Shown piece by piece: positions 1 to 11,241 of a stretch of DNA of 64,000 bases. Position numbers and translations under genes: made by a program. Numbering within the stretch: the stretch's first letter is position 1; each line of letters opens with the position of its first letter. The stretch is from Microbacterium radiodurans (GTDB lineage Bacteria > Actinomycetota > Actinomycetes > Actinomycetales > Microbacteriaceae): assembly GCF_008710705.1 (NCBI RefSeq), contig NZ_VYRZ01000003.1, positions 1 to 64,000 of the forward strand, read 5' to 3'. Below the pieces are notes generated by a model, which saw nothing but the letters and a program-made list of their open reading frames with translations, had not been told where the DNA came from and did no database searches.

Positions 1-88
1 GGTCACATTCCGAACCCGGAAGCTAAGCCTCACAGCGCCGATGGTACTGCAGGGGGGACCCTGTGGGAGAGTAGGACACCGCCGGACT
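1..88 (+). rRNA. rrf: 5S ribosomal RNA, 3' part
   Basis: The window opens inside a 5S rRNA gene. The visible part holds the conserved CCGAACCCGGAAG segment of loops B/C and the closing GGGAGAGTAGGACACCGCC segment that ends actinobacterial 5S rRNA. The 5' third lies outside the window. The exact 3' end is set to within a few bases. Confidence 0.93.
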
Positions 89-96
89 TCTTTCGT

Positions 97-128
97 GAAA
101 TGGCCACCCAAAGCTGGGTGGCCATTTC
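97..128 (+). terminator. Terminator of the rRNA operon
   Basis: A perfect 14-bp stem (97-110 with 115-128) with an AAGC tetraloop follows the 5S rRNA by about 10 nt and runs into a T-containing tail. It is the likely rho-independent end of the rRNA operon and lies only about 25 nt before the next gene. Its stem contains an ATG at 100 that is in frame with that gene but is not a credible start. Confidence 0.85.
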
Positions 129-153
129 TCGTTTCCGGGACGAAAGGAACGTC

Positions 154-1584
154 GTGACTGAAGAAGACCGCCCGCGATCGGAGCGTAAGCCCCGATACTC
201 TGCTGCGGACTCCGGATCACGGCGCCCGCAGCGCGATGGCGCGCCGAAGCGCGATTCCCGTCCCCAGCGTGACGATCGTCCGCGCCGCGACGGCGACGCA
301 CGCCCGCGTCGCGACGGCGACGCACGCCCGCAGCGTGACGAACGTCCGCGCCGCGACGGCGACCGGCCCTCGTATCCGCGCCGCGACGGCGATGCGCGTC
401 CTCGTCGCGAGGGGGACTCGCGTCCGCAGCGCGACGACCGACCGCGTCGCGACGGCGACGCGCGTCCTCGCCGCGACGGGGACACACGCCCGCGTCGCGA
501 CGGCGACGCACGCCCGCAGCGTGACGAACGTCCGCGTCGCGATGGCGACCGGCCGTCGTACCCGCGTCGCGATGGCGACCGTCCCTCCTACCCGCGTCGC
601 GATGGCGACCGTCCCTCGTACCCGCGTCGCGATGGCGACCGTCCCTCGTACCCGCGTCGCGATGGCGACGCCCGTCCGCGTCGTGACGGCGACCGGCCGT
701 CGTACCCGCGCCGCGAGGACCGCGGCGGTCGTCCGTCGTCAGCGCGCGGTGGAGACCGTGCCTCGCGACCGCCGCAGGGCTCCGAGCGGCGCGAGGTCCC
801 GCGCGGTCCGGAGATCCCCGACGAGGTTTCGGCCTTCGACCTGCCCGGCGCTGCGCGCAACGAGTTGAAGACGCTCAGCAAGGAGAACGCCGAACAGGTC
901 GCCCGTCACCTGGCGATGGTCGCCCGGTTGATCGACGACGACCCTGCCCTGGCGCACGAGCACGCCCTGGCTGCGTCGCGTCGCGCCGGCCGCGTCGGCG
1001 TCGTCCGCGAGACGGTCGCGATCACCGCTTACGCGGTGGGGGACTACGCGCTCGCCCTGCGCGAGCTGCGCACGTACCGACGGATCTCGGGAAGCGACGA
1101 TCAGATCGCGCTCATCGTCGACAGCGAGCGCGGCGTCGGACGTCCCGACCGCGCGCTCGAGGTCGGCCGTGCAGTGGATCGGACCGCGCTTCCGATCGAG
1201 GTCCGCGTCGAGCTCGCGATCGCGATGTCCGGAGCGCGGCTCGACCTCGGCGAGACCGAGCGCGCCCTTCAGGAGCTCGACATCCCCGAGCTCGATCCCG
1301 ACCGCGCCTTCTCGTGGAGCCCCGCTCTCTTCGCCGCGCGCGCCGCGGTGCTCGAGGATCTCGGTCGCGCGGAGGAGGCGGCGCTGTGGCAGCGCCGTGC
1401 CAGCGTCGCCGAGGACGCGCTGGGTGCGTCGGTCGCCGACCGCGAGATCGTCGTCGTGGACGACATCGACGAGTCGGACGACGCCGAGCAGGACGTGCCG
1501 GCGGTCGCGCCGCGTCGTTCCGAGGAGTCGGCCGATGACGTTGCGCCTCCCACACCGGCCGAGCGCGAGGGCGACGAGGCCTGA
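154..1584 (+). CDS. R/D-rich repeat protein with a TPR-like C-terminal half
   Basis: The product is about 476 aa and its function is unknown. Residues about 20-205 are an extremely biased tract of R, D, G and P built from decapeptide-like units such as RPRRDGDA and RPSYPRRDGD. Residues about 210-435 are Ala/Leu-rich and helical, with a spacing like TPR repeats (pairs such as LARHLAMVARLIDDDPALAHEHA). The last 40 residues are acidic. I chose the GTG at 154, preceded by AAAGGAAC, over the upstream in-frame ATG at 100, which sits inside the rRNA terminator. Its stop overlaps the ATG of the HAD gene (TGATG), so it heads the downstream operon. The charged repeats could bind RNA or ribosomal components; that is inference from composition and position beside the rRNA operon only. 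Confidence 0.8.
   Translation: MTEEDRPRSERKPRYSAADSGSRRPQRDGAPKRDSRPQRDDRPRRDGDARPRRDGDARPQRDERPRRDGDRPSYPRRDGDARPRREGDSRPQRDDRPRRDGDARPRRDGDTRPRRDGDARPQRDERPRRDGDRPSYPRRDGDRPSYPRRDGDRPSYPRRDGDRPSYPRRDGDARPRRDGDRPSYPRREDRGGRPSSARGGDRASRPPQGSERREVPRGPEIPDEVSAFDLPGAARNELKTLSKENAEQVARHLAMVARLIDDDPALAHEHALAASRRAGRVGVVRETVAITAYAVGDYALALRELRTYRRISGSDDQIALIVDSERGVGRPDRALEVGRAVDRTALPIEVRVELAIAMSGARLDLGETERALQELDIPELDPDRAFSWSPALFAARAAVLEDLGRAEEAALWQRRASVAEDALGASVADREIVVVDDIDESDDAEQDVPAVAPRRSEESADDVAPPTPAEREGDEA
541..660 (+). repeat. 30-bp tandem repeat, four units, inside the R/D-rich gene
   Basis: Four consecutive 30-bp units begin at 541, 571, 601 and 631; each starts with gatggcgacc and ends with cccgcgtcgc. 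The last two are identical and the others differ at one to three positions. Each unit encodes ten residues, DGDRPSYPRR in phase. Looser versions of the same unit occupy about 280-540 and 661-715. Near-identity at DNA level suggests recent slippage or unequal crossing-over. Confidence 0.9.
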
Positions 1585-2621
1585 TGGCCCTGTTCTCGCG
1601 CAGCCGAGGGGCGAGTCCGCTCGACGGTGTCGATGCGGTGCTCGCGGATCTCGACGGAGTCGTCTACGCGGGCCCGGGTGCGCTGCCGTACGCGATCGAC
1701 AGCCTCAACCTCGCCGGCGAGACCCGTCGTCTCGGCTACATCACGAACAACGCGTCGCGCCGCGATGCGGTCGTCGCCGAGCACCTCCGCGAGCTCGGCC
1801 TGACGCGGACGCAGCCCGAGGATGTCATCACCAGCCCGCAGGCGGCGATGCGCCTGCTGCGCGACCGCGTCGCGCCCGGCGCCACGGTGCTCGTCGTCGG
1901 CGGCGACGGCCTCGTGTACGAACTCGAGAAGGCGGGCTACGTCCCGACGCGCTCGGCGGAGGACACCCCGGCGGCCGTCGTCCAGGGTTTCGCGCCCGAG
2001 GTCGGCTGGGCCCAGCTGGCAGAAGCCGCGTACGCGCTCGCGACCCCCGAGGACGAGGGCGGCATCCCCTGGATCGCCACGAACACCGACTGGACCATTC
2101 CGCAGTCGCGCGGCATCGCCCCCGGCAACGGCACCCTCGTCTCTGCCGTCCACACCGCGGTCGGCCGGCTCGCGACCGTGGCGGGCAAGCCCGAGCGGCC
2201 GATCTTCGACGAAGCCGTCGCGCGCTTCGGCGCATCCAACGCCCTCTTCATCGGCGACCGCCTCGACACCGACATCGCGGGCGCACAGGCCGCCGGCATC
2301 CGATCCGCACTCGTGCTCACCGGGATCGACCGGCCGAAGCACGTCCTCGCCGCCCCCGCCTCCTCGCGCCCGAACTTCATCGTCGGCGATCTGCGCGAGC
2401 TTCACGAACCGTACCCGCAGACCAAGGTCTCGGGCGATGTGACCACGGTCGGCGCGGCGTCGGTGCGGATCGACGGTGCCGACATCGTCATCCTCTCCGA
2501 GGGCGGGCGGCCCATCGACCTCGTCCGCGCGGGGGCTGCGGCCATCTGGGCGACCGGTCGCGCGATCTACGGCTTCCGGGTGCCCGAGCGCCTGTACGCC
2601 GATCCGTTCCACCGCCCCTGA
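1584..2621 (+). CDS. HAD-superfamily (class IIA, NagD-like) phosphatase
   Basis: The product is 345 aa, close to the length of NagD/phosphoglycolate-type HAD-IIA phosphatases. Motif I is DLDGVVY (residues about 22-28, nucleophile Asp22). TNNAS at about 55-59 is motif II, and GDRLDTD near residue 220 is the metal-binding motif. A cap domain lies between them, as in subclass IIA. The substrate is probably a small phosphomonoester and cannot be told from the sequence. The gene overlaps the previous stop codon. A HAD phosphatase occupies the same position (Rv1692) upstream of tlyA in M. tuberculosis, which supports the operon. Confidence 0.9.
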   Translation: MALFSRSRGASPLDGVDAVLADLDGVVYAGPGALPYAIDSLNLAGETRRLGYITNNASRRDAVVAEHLRELGLTRTQPEDVITSPQAAMRLLRDRVAPGATVLVVGGDGLVYELEKAGYVPTRSAEDTPAAVVQGFAPEVGWAQLAEAAYALATPEDEGGIPWIATNTDWTIPQSRGIAPGNGTLVSAVHTAVGRLATVAGKPERPIFDEAVARFGASNALFIGDRLDTDIAGAQAAGIRSALVLTGIDRPKHVLAAPASSRPNFIVGDLRELHEPYPQTKVSGDVTTVGAASVRIDGADIVILSEGGRPIDLVRAGAAAIWATGRAIYGFRVPERLYADPFHRP

Positions 2622-2628
2622 CGCCGCG

Positions 2629-2634
2629 TATCGT
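2629..2634 (+). promoter_or_regulatory. Possible -10 hexamer for a leaderless transcript
   Basis: TATCGT ends 6 nt before the ATG of the 62-aa gene. With a start point 6-7 nt downstream, transcription would begin at the start codon. No clear -35 element was recognised. Confidence 0.35.
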
Positions 2635-2640
2635 GGAGGC

Positions 2641-2829
2641 ATGTCGATGGATGCCGCAGACACCGCCGACGGCGTGCCCGATGCGACCGCCGAGCTCTGG
2701 CGCGACGACCTGCTCTCGACGCTCGAGGTGATCGAAGACCAGCCGCTCGCCGAGCGCGCGTCGGCGTATGCGTCGCTGCACGACGAGCTGGCCCGTCGCC
2801 TCGACTCCGGTCCCAGCGGCAGCGCGTGA
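2641..2829 (+). CDS. Small acidic hypothetical protein (62 aa)
   Basis: The ATG at 2641 encodes a 62-residue acidic, helix-prone protein with two segments, DDLLSTLEVIEDQPLAERA and YASLHDELARRLD. Its stop overlaps the GTG of tlyA (GTGA), so the two are probably translationally coupled. Small proteins with this xxLESIExxPLxERAxxYxxLHDxLxxxL pattern occur immediately upstream of tlyA in other actinobacteria. The function is unknown. The real gene starts here; the longer reading frame upstream overlaps the HAD gene out of frame and is not coding. Confidence 0.8.
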   Translation: MSMDAADTADGVPDATAELWRDDLLSTLEVIEDQPLAERASAYASLHDELARRLDSGPSGSA

Positions 2830-3659
2830 CAGCGCCGTCGGATGCCGCGCGCCCGGCGCGCACGCGGCTGGACGCCGCGCTGGCGGCGCGCGGGCTCGCG
2901 CGCTCGCGAACGCACGCGACCGCGCTGATCGCGCAGGGACTCGTGAGCGTCGACGGCGCTCCCGTCGTGAAGCCATCGACTCCCGTGCCCCAGGACGCCC
3001 GGATCGTGGTCGCGGGTTCGGACCACTACGTCAGCCGCGCCGCCCACAAGCTCCTCGCCGCGCTCGACGCCTTCGACGTGGATGTCGCCGGTCGGACCGC
3101 GCTCGACATGGGGGCGTCGACGGGAGGGTTCACGCAGGTGCTCCGCGAGCGCGGTGCGCAGCCGGTGCTGGCAGTCGACGTCGGGCACGGGCAGCTCGCG
3201 CCCGAGATCGCCGCCGACCCGGGCGTCATCGTGGTCGAGGGGTTCAACGTCCGTTACATGACACGCGAGTCGCTTCGCGCGGCCGGTGGCGGCGAGGCGC
3301 CGACGGTGGTGACGGGCGACCTGTCGTTCATCTCGCTCGCGCATGTGCTTCCCGCCGTCGCCGCGACTGCGGCATCCGAGGCCGACATCGTCCTCCTGGT
3401 GAAGCCGCAGTTCGAGGTCGGCCGAACGGCCGTCAAGGGCGGACTCGTCACGGCGCCGCACCTGCGCGCCGATGCCGTCTCAGGCGTGCTCTGGGCGGCG
3501 TGGGACGCCGGGCTCGGCACGTTCGGCGTGATCGCCTCGCCGCTGCCCGGGACCCACGGCAACGCCGAGTACGTCGTGCACCTGCGCGCCCGCTCGGGCG
3601 GGGAGGGCAACCCGACAGAATGGATCTCGACGGTGGACCGATTGGCGGGAGCCCGATGA
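2826..3659 (+). CDS. tlyA: TlyA-type rRNA 2'-O-methyltransferase
   Basis: The product is 277 aa. The N-terminus (about 1-65) is an S4 RNA-binding domain (LDAALAARGLARSRTHA...GLVSVDG). The rest is an FtsJ/RrmJ-like Rossmann methyltransferase: ALDMGASTGGFT near residue 97 is the SAM-binding motif I, followed by GDLSFIS and LLVKPQFEVG. Characterised TlyA proteins methylate 2'-OH of C1409 in 16S and C1920 in 23S rRNA and make ribosomes sensitive to capreomycin. The gene overlaps both neighbours by 4 nt within the tlyA-nadK-recN run. Confidence 0.93.
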   Translation: MTAPSDAARPARTRLDAALAARGLARSRTHATALIAQGLVSVDGAPVVKPSTPVPQDARIVVAGSDHYVSRAAHKLLAALDAFDVDVAGRTALDMGASTGGFTQVLRERGAQPVLAVDVGHGQLAPEIAADPGVIVVEGFNVRYMTRESLRAAGGGEAPTVVTGDLSFISLAHVLPAVAATAASEADIVLLVKPQFEVGRTAVKGGLVTAPHLRADAVSGVLWAAWDAGLGTFGVIASPLPGTHGNAEYVVHLRARSGGEGNPTEWISTVDRLAGAR

Positions 3660-4585
3660 CCCACGAGCAACGCAACATCCTGGTGGTTGCGCACGCCCGG
3701 CGGGCTGCCACGGTCGCGGCCGCAGCCCGCGTGTTCTCGGCGCTCACGGGGGCGGGAGCGCGTCCCGTGCTCGCCGCCGACGACCACGCCGAATTGACCG
3801 CCGAGCTCGGCGAGCTGGCGGGGGTCGCGACCCTCGATCACGAGGTCGACCTGGCCGATGTCGAGTTGGCCATCGTGCTCGGCGGCGACGGCACGATCCT
3901 GCGCGCCGTGGATCTCGTACGGGGGAGCACCGCGCCGGTGCTCGGGGTGAATCTGGGCCATGTCGGCTTCCTCGCCGAGATCGAGGCCGACGACCTCGAC
4001 GACGCCGTGCGCCGCGTCATCGACCGCGACTACGACGTCGAGGAGCGCATGGCGCTCTCGGTGCGCGTGAAGGACGAGAGCGGCGACGTCGTCTACGAGA
4101 CGTGGGCGCTCAACGAGGCGACCGTCGAGAAGGCCAGCCGCGAGCGGATGCTCGAGGTCGTGCTCGAGGTCGATCGGCGTCCGCTGTCGGCCTTCGGCTG
4201 CGACGGCGTCGTGATCGCCACGCCGACCGGGTCGACGGCGTACAACTTCTCGGCCGGCGGTCCGGTCATCTGGCCGACCGTGGAGGCGGTGGCGGTCGTT
4301 CCGCTCTCGGCCCACGCGCTCTTCGCGCGACCCCTCGTGATCAGCCCCGAGGCGTCGGTCGCCATCGAGGTCGGGGCGGGCACCAACGGCACCGGCATCC
4401 TCTGGGCCGACGGTCGGCGCTCGCACGACCTCCCGCCCGGCGCGCGCGTCGTCGTGCGGCGCTCGAGCACGCCGGTTCGACTCGCCCGGCTGCATCCCGC
4501 CGCCTTCACCGACCGGCTCGTGCAGAAGTTCCGCCTCCCCGTCGTGGGGTGGCGCGGCCCGACGCCGACGGGGGGACTCGCGTGA
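3656..4585 (+). CDS. nadK: NAD kinase
   Basis: The 309-aa protein phosphorylates NAD+ to NADP+. Diagnostic motifs are GGDGT (residues 76-80), GVNLGHVGFLAE, and TPTGSTAYNFSAGGP in the C-terminal beta-domain. The ATG at 3656 overlaps the tlyA stop (ATGA), and the gene's own stop overlaps the recN GTG. A much longer frame upstream is an out-of-frame shadow of tlyA. The synteny with tlyA and recN is the same as in mycobacteria. Confidence 0.95.
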   Translation: MTHEQRNILVVAHARRAATVAAAARVFSALTGAGARPVLAADDHAELTAELGELAGVATLDHEVDLADVELAIVLGGDGTILRAVDLVRGSTAPVLGVNLGHVGFLAEIEADDLDDAVRRVIDRDYDVEERMALSVRVKDESGDVVYETWALNEATVEKASRERMLEVVLEVDRRPLSAFGCDGVVIATPTGSTAYNFSAGGPVIWPTVEAVAVVPLSAHALFARPLVISPEASVAIEVGAGTNGTGILWADGRRSHDLPPGARVVVRRSSTPVRLARLHPAAFTDRLVQKFRLPVVGWRGPTPTGGLA

Positions 4586-6285
4586 TCGAGGAGATGCGCC
4601 TGCGCGGCCTCGGGGTCATCGCCGAAGCGACGCTGCCGATCGGCGCCGGGTTCACCGCGATCACCGGCGAGACCGGCGCGGGCAAGACCATGGTCGTCAC
4701 GGGTCTCGGACTGCTGCTCGGCCAGCGTGCGGATTCCGGCGCCGTGCGGGCCGGTGCACCGCAGGCCTCCGTCGACGGCGTCTGGATCGTGCCCGAGGGC
4801 GGGCGCGTTGCGGAGCGCGTCCGCGAGGCCGGCGGCGACGTCGAGCCGATCGGCGACGGGCGCGCCGAGCTGTACCTCGGTCGCGTCCTCTCGAGCGAGG
4901 GCCGCAGCCGCGCGAGCGTCGGCGGGCGCCCCGCGCCGGCGGCGGTGCTCGGCGAGCTCGCCGAGCAGCTGATCGTCGTGCACGGCCAGTCCGACCAGCT
5001 CCGGCTGAAGTCCGCCGCGGCGCAGCGCGATGCGCTCGATCGCTTCGGCGGCCCCGAGCTGGTCGCGATCCGCGACCGGTACCGTGCCGCCTACGACGCG
5101 TGGCGCGCGGCGGACGGCGAGCTCGAGATGCTTCGGGGCGAGCGGGATGCGCGCAGCCGCGAGGCCGACGACCTCCGGGCGCGCATCGCCGAGATCGAGC
5201 AGGTGGATCCGCAGCCGGGGGAGGACGTGCTCCTCGCCGAGCGTGCCGAGCGTCTCGCGAACGTCGAGGCGCTGCGTGAGGCGGCGACGACGGCGCACGA
5301 CGCGCTGTCCACCGACGACGAGATGCCCGATGCGGTCTCGCTCCTCGCCGAGGCGCGGCGCGCCGTCGAGCGGGCCTCGGCGAGCGACCCGGCGCTGGCC
5401 GCCTTCGTCGAACCGCTCGCCGAGCTCGGCTACCGGGCGTCCGACGTCGTCACCGGTCTGAGCGCGTACGTGGCGGATCTCGAGAGCCTCGACAACGGCG
5501 GGGGGCCGCAGGAACTCGCGATCGTCGAGGAGCGACGGGCCGCGATCGGCGCCCTCGTGCGCGTCCACGGCAGTCTCGCCGAGACGCTCGACGTGCTCCG
5601 GACCGGCTCGGAGCGCCTCCTCGAGCTCGACGACGATGACGACCGCATGACGCGGCTCACGGCGGAGCGGGATGCCGCCGCGCACCGACTCGACGACGAT
5701 GCGGCGGCCCTCACGGCCGCTCGCACGGCCGCCGCGGAACGGTTGGGCGCGGCGGTCACCGACGAGCTGCGCGAGCTCGCCCTGCCCGACGCCCGCCTCG
5801 TCGTCGCCGTCGAGCCGGGTGCGCCGTCGGCCGCGGGCCGCGACGACGTCACGATCCTCCTCGCGCCGCACCCGGGTGCGGACCCGCGCCCGGTCGCCCG
5901 GGGCGCCTCCGGCGGTGAGCTGAGCCGCGTGATGCTCGCGATCGAGGTCGTGATCGCGGGGACCGACCCGGTGCCGACGTTCGTCTTCGATGAGGTCGAT
6001 GCCGGTATCGGCGGCGCCGCCGCGATCGAGGTCGGCCGCCGGCTCGCTCGCCTGGCCGAGACGAGCCAGGTCATCGCGGTGACCCATCTGGCCCAGGTGG
6101 CGGCGTTCGCGTCCAATCACCTGACGGTCGTGAAATCGAACGACGGGTCGGTGACGGCATCCAGCGTCCGCGCTCTCGCCGGCCCCGAGCGCGAGGCCGA
6201 GATGGCGCGTCTGCTGTCGGGACTCCCCGATTCGGATGCCGCGATCCAGCACGCTCGGGAACTGCTGAGCCTCGCCCACTCGTGA
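4582..6285 (+). CDS. recN: DNA repair protein RecN
   Basis: The product is 567 aa, typical for RecN, an SMC-like ATPase acting in double-strand-break repair. The Walker A motif GETGAGKT is at residues 29-36. A helical coiled-coil middle (about 150-350) separates it from the C-terminal head with the ABC signature ASGGELSR and Walker B FVFDEVDAGIGG. The final QVIAVTHLAQVAAFA segment matches RecN D- and H-loops. The GTG start overlaps the nadK stop. I see no LexA box in front of it, as expected for an internal operon gene. Confidence 0.95.
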   Translation: MIEEMRLRGLGVIAEATLPIGAGFTAITGETGAGKTMVVTGLGLLLGQRADSGAVRAGAPQASVDGVWIVPEGGRVAERVREAGGDVEPIGDGRAELYLGRVLSSEGRSRASVGGRPAPAAVLGELAEQLIVVHGQSDQLRLKSAAAQRDALDRFGGPELVAIRDRYRAAYDAWRAADGELEMLRGERDARSREADDLRARIAEIEQVDPQPGEDVLLAERAERLANVEALREAATTAHDALSTDDEMPDAVSLLAEARRAVERASASDPALAAFVEPLAELGYRASDVVTGLSAYVADLESLDNGGGPQELAIVEERRAAIGALVRVHGSLAETLDVLRTGSERLLELDDDDDRMTRLTAERDAAAHRLDDDAAALTAARTAAAERLGAAVTDELRELALPDARLVVAVEPGAPSAAGRDDVTILLAPHPGADPRPVARGASGGELSRVMLAIEVVIAGTDPVPTFVFDEVDAGIGGAAAIEVGRRLARLAETSQVIAVTHLAQVAAFASNHLTVVKSNDGSVTASSVRALAGPEREAEMARLLSGLPDSDAAIQHARELLSLAHS

Positions 6286-8587
<2,302 letters not shown>

Positions 8588-8588
8588 G

Positions 8589-9512
8589 GTGCAGCTCGAT
8601 CGAGCCGTCGAGGCGTATCTGCGTCACGTCTCGATCGAGCGCGGCCTCTCGGAGCACACCGTCGCGGCGTATCGCCGCGACCTGAGCGGCTACCGCGCGT
8701 GGCTCGACGAGCACGGGGTCACCGACACCGACGCGGTCACCGTCGAGCTCGTGGAGGCGTTCTCAGCCGAGCGGGCTTCAGCCGAGCCGCCGCCCGCGGC
8801 CACGTCGCTCGCGCGCCTGCAATCATCGGTGCGCGGCCTGCACCGCTTCCTCGCCCGCGAGGGTGTGGTCGCGGACGATGCGACGCGCCGGCTGCGCCCG
8901 CCGAAGACGCCGCGCCGCCTGCCCAAGGCTCTGACGATCGACCAGGTCGAGGCCCTGCTGGATGCCGCGGGCCCGGCCCCGGGCGACGCGATCGAGGCCG
9001 CGCCGGCAGCGCTGCGCGACCGCGCGCTGCTCGAGCTGCTCTACGCCACCGGCGCACGCATCTCGGAGATCGTCCAGCTCGACGTGGACGACCTCGCCCA
9101 CGGCGACGTCCTGCGCGTGCGCGGCAAGGGGGCCAAGGAGCGCATCGTGCCCGTCGGCTCGTATGCGCGGGCCGCGGTCGACGCGTATCTCGCGCGCGTG
9201 CGTCCCGACCTGGCCACCCGCGGCCGGGCGACGCCGCGACTCTTCCTCGGCGTGCGCGGCGCGCCGCTGTCGCGTCAGAGCGCGTGGCTCGTCATCGGCG
9301 CCGCAGCCGAGCGCGCGGGTCTCACCGCCCACGTCTCGCCGCACACCCTCCGGCACTCCTTCGCCACCCACCTCCTGCAGGGAGGTGCCGACGTGCGCGT
9401 CGTGCAGGAGCTCCTCGGGCATTCCTCGGTCGCGACGACGCAGATCTACACCCACGTCACGGTCGACGCCCTCCGCGAGGTCTACGTCACGTCGCATCCG
9501 CGCGCCCGCTGA
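8589..9512 (+). CDS. xerD: Tyrosine recombinase XerD
   Basis: The 307-aa protein resolves chromosome dimers at dif together with XerC. The N-terminal SAM-like core-binding domain covers about 1-90. The catalytic domain shows ATGARISEI (Arg), the beta-hairpin Lys in [20 protein letters not shown] (His-x-x-Arg), LLGHSS (His) and the nucleophile Tyr in TTQIYTHV near the C-terminus. The GTG start is 1 nt after the NUDIX stop. Placement before parA-scpAB fits the conserved segregation cluster. Confidence 0.93.
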   Translation: MQLDRAVEAYLRHVSIERGLSEHTVAAYRRDLSGYRAWLDEHGVTDTDAVTVELVEAFSAERASAEPPPAATSLARLQSSVRGLHRFLAREGVVADDATRRLRPPKTPRRLPKALTIDQVEALLDAAGPAPGDAIEAAPAALRDRALLELLYATGARISEIVQLDVDDLAHGDVLRVRGKGAKERIVPVGSYARAAVDAYLARVRPDLATRGRATPRLFLGVRGAPLSRQSAWLVIGAAAERAGLTAHVSPHTLRHSFATHLLQGGADVRVVQELLGHSSVATTQIYTHVTVDALREVYVTSHPRAR

Positions 9513-9665
9513 GCCGCGTTCGGGTGCCGAGCGTGGTTCTCGACGTCCGGCGCGGAGATATCCGCGCGCGATGCCTGGAGGTGCGCCTCATCGCGACCGC
9601 ACGCACCGGGTTTTCCCCGGTCGGCAGGGGAGCGGCGGCCACGTCGCGCGTCGCAGGATGGCGGC

Positions 9666-10277
9666 ATGGCCGCATCCTCCGCCGAGTCCGACCGGCTGGC
9701 GCGCCCTCACGCCCTCCTCGCGACGGGGTGGATCGCGGCGGGCCTCGTCGGATGGACCGTCGCGTTCCTGCTCTATCTCGAGTACGTCGGCCAGCTGACC
9801 GGCGCGACGGCGATCGTCTCGTGCGACATCAGCCCGATCGTCACGTGCGGGCCGAACCTGCTGAGCCCGGGCGGGAACCTCCTCGGGTTCAGCAACGCGA
9901 TCATCGGCATCGTCCTGTTCCCCGGTCCGGTCTTCGCGGGTGTCGTCGCGCTCGCCGCCCCTACGGGGATGCCGGCCTGGTTCTGGCGGGTGTACGCCGG
10001 GTTCGTCGCCGGCGCCTTCGGCCTCGTTCATGTGTTCGCCTACCGCAGCGTCTTCGAGTACGGGTCGCTCTGCCCGTGGTGCATGGTCGTGTGGCTCGTC
10101 ACGATCCCGCTCTTCTGGAGCGTCGCCGGCTGGACGATGCGCGACGGCGTCTGGGGGCGCGTGCCCCGCCGCCCGGGAGATACGGTGCTGTCGTGGCTGC
10201 CGCTCATCGTGGTCGCGGACTACCTCGTCATCGCCGTCGCCGCGCAGCTCCGGCTGGACGTGCTCGGCAGTCTCTGA
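9666..10277 (+). CDS. Vitamin K epoxide reductase (VKOR) family membrane protein
   Basis: The product is 203 aa with four or five hydrophobic segments. VKOR hallmarks are the loop cysteine pair in SCDISPIVTCGPNL and the active-site CPWC near residue 136. Actinobacterial VKOR reoxidises periplasmic DsbA-type thiol oxidases using menaquinone. No DsbA-like partner lies next to it. The 153-nt gap before it and a CAGGAT hexamer (9654-9659) ending 6 nt before the ATG suggest its own, possibly leaderless, transcript. It interrupts the otherwise conserved xerD-parA interval. Confidence 0.88.
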   Translation: MAASSAESDRLARPHALLATGWIAAGLVGWTVAFLLYLEYVGQLTGATAIVSCDISPIVTCGPNLLSPGGNLLGFSNAIIGIVLFPGPVFAGVVALAAPTGMPAWFWRVYAGFVAGAFGLVHVFAYRSVFEYGSLCPWCMVVWLVTIPLFWSVAGWTMRDGVWGRVPRRPGDTVLSWLPLIVVADYLVIAVAAQLRLDVLGSL

Positions 10278-10356
10278 CGCGTCCGCGAGGCGACCCCGCG
10301 AGAGCGGGTGCGCCTGTGCGAGAATCGAGGGCACGCTACGGAAAGCAGGAGTCTCG

Positions 10357-11241
10357 GTGACGGACAAGTCGCGGAAGGCCGGGAAGGCCCCCACGGAAGA
10401 CACCCCGATCGGACCCACCGGTCGTCCCTACCGAGGTTTCCCGACCCCGCCGAAACTCGACGGCCACGGTCCCGCCCGCATCATCGCCCTCTGCAACCAG
10501 AAGGGCGGCGTCGGCAAGACGACGACGACCATCAACCTGGCCGCCGCGCTCGCCGACTACGGCCGCAAGGTGCTCGCTGTCGACTTCGACCCGCAGGGCG
10601 CGCTGTCGGCGGGCCTCGGGATCGCCACCCACGACGTGCCGACGATCTACGATCTGCTGCTCGACACCAAGCGCGACCCGCGCGAGGTCATCGTCTCGAC
10701 GAACGTCGAGGGACTCGATGTGATCCCCGCGAACATCGATCTCTCCGCTGCCGAGGTCCACCTCGTGAACGAGGTCGCGCGCGAGACGATCCTCGCCCGA
10801 GTGCTGCGGAACGTCTCCCACGACTACGACGTCATCCTCGTCGACTGCCAGCCGTCGCTGGGCCTCCTGACCGTCAATGCGCTGACCGCCAGCCACGGTG
10901 TGCTCATCCCGCTCGAGTGCGAGTTCTTCGCGCTGCGCGGCGTCGCCCTGCTCATCGAGACCATCGACAAGGTCCGCGACCGGCTGAATCCGTCGATCGA
11001 GCTCGACGGCGTGCTCGCGACGATGTACGACCCGCGCACGCTGCACTCGCGCGAGGTGCTCGAGCGGGTCGTCGAAGCGTTCGGCGACGATGTGCTCGAG
11101 ACCGTCATCGGCCGCACCGTGAAGTTCCCCGACGCCTCGGTCGCCGGTGTGCCCATCATCACCTTCGCGCCCGAGCACCAGGCCGCGCAGGCCTACCTGC
11201 GTCTCGCGCGGGAGCTCGTCGCCCGTGGCGCCGTCGCCTGA
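10357..11241 (+). CDS. parA: ParA-family ATPase (chromosome partitioning)
   Basis: The product is 294 aa with a deviant Walker A motif KGGVGKTTTT (residues about 49-58), Walker A' FDPQGA and Walker B ILVDCQPSLG. The N-terminal 40 residues are polar and unstructured. I chose the GTG at 10357, preceded by AGCAGGAG; the longer upstream frame overlaps the VKOR gene out of frame. The protein probably acts in nucleoid segregation with the ScpAB-condensin genes that follow. It is the Rv1708-like copy, not the oriC-linked parA. Confidence 0.9.
   Translation: MTDKSRKAGKAPTEDTPIGPTGRPYRGFPTPPKLDGHGPARIIALCNQKGGVGKTTTTINLAAALADYGRKVLAVDFDPQGALSAGLGIATHDVPTIYDLLLDTKRDPREVIVSTNVEGLDVIPANIDLSAAEVHLVNEVARETILARVLRNVSHDYDVILVDCQPSLGLLTVNALTASHGVLIPLECEFFALRGVALLIETIDKVRDRLNPSIELDGVLATMYDPRTLHSREVLERVVEAFGDDVLETVIGRTVKFPDASVAGVPIITFAPEHQAAQAYLRLARELVARGAVA

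Noticed and set aside
100..153. Upstream ATG extension of the R/D-repeat gene
   Set aside because: The ATG lies inside the rRNA terminator stem and lacks a ribosome-binding site, whereas GTG 154 has AAAGGAAC in front.
541..660. Tandem 30-bp repeats considered as a CRISPR array
   Set aside because: The units are contiguous without spacers and in phase with a protein repeat; no cas genes are nearby.
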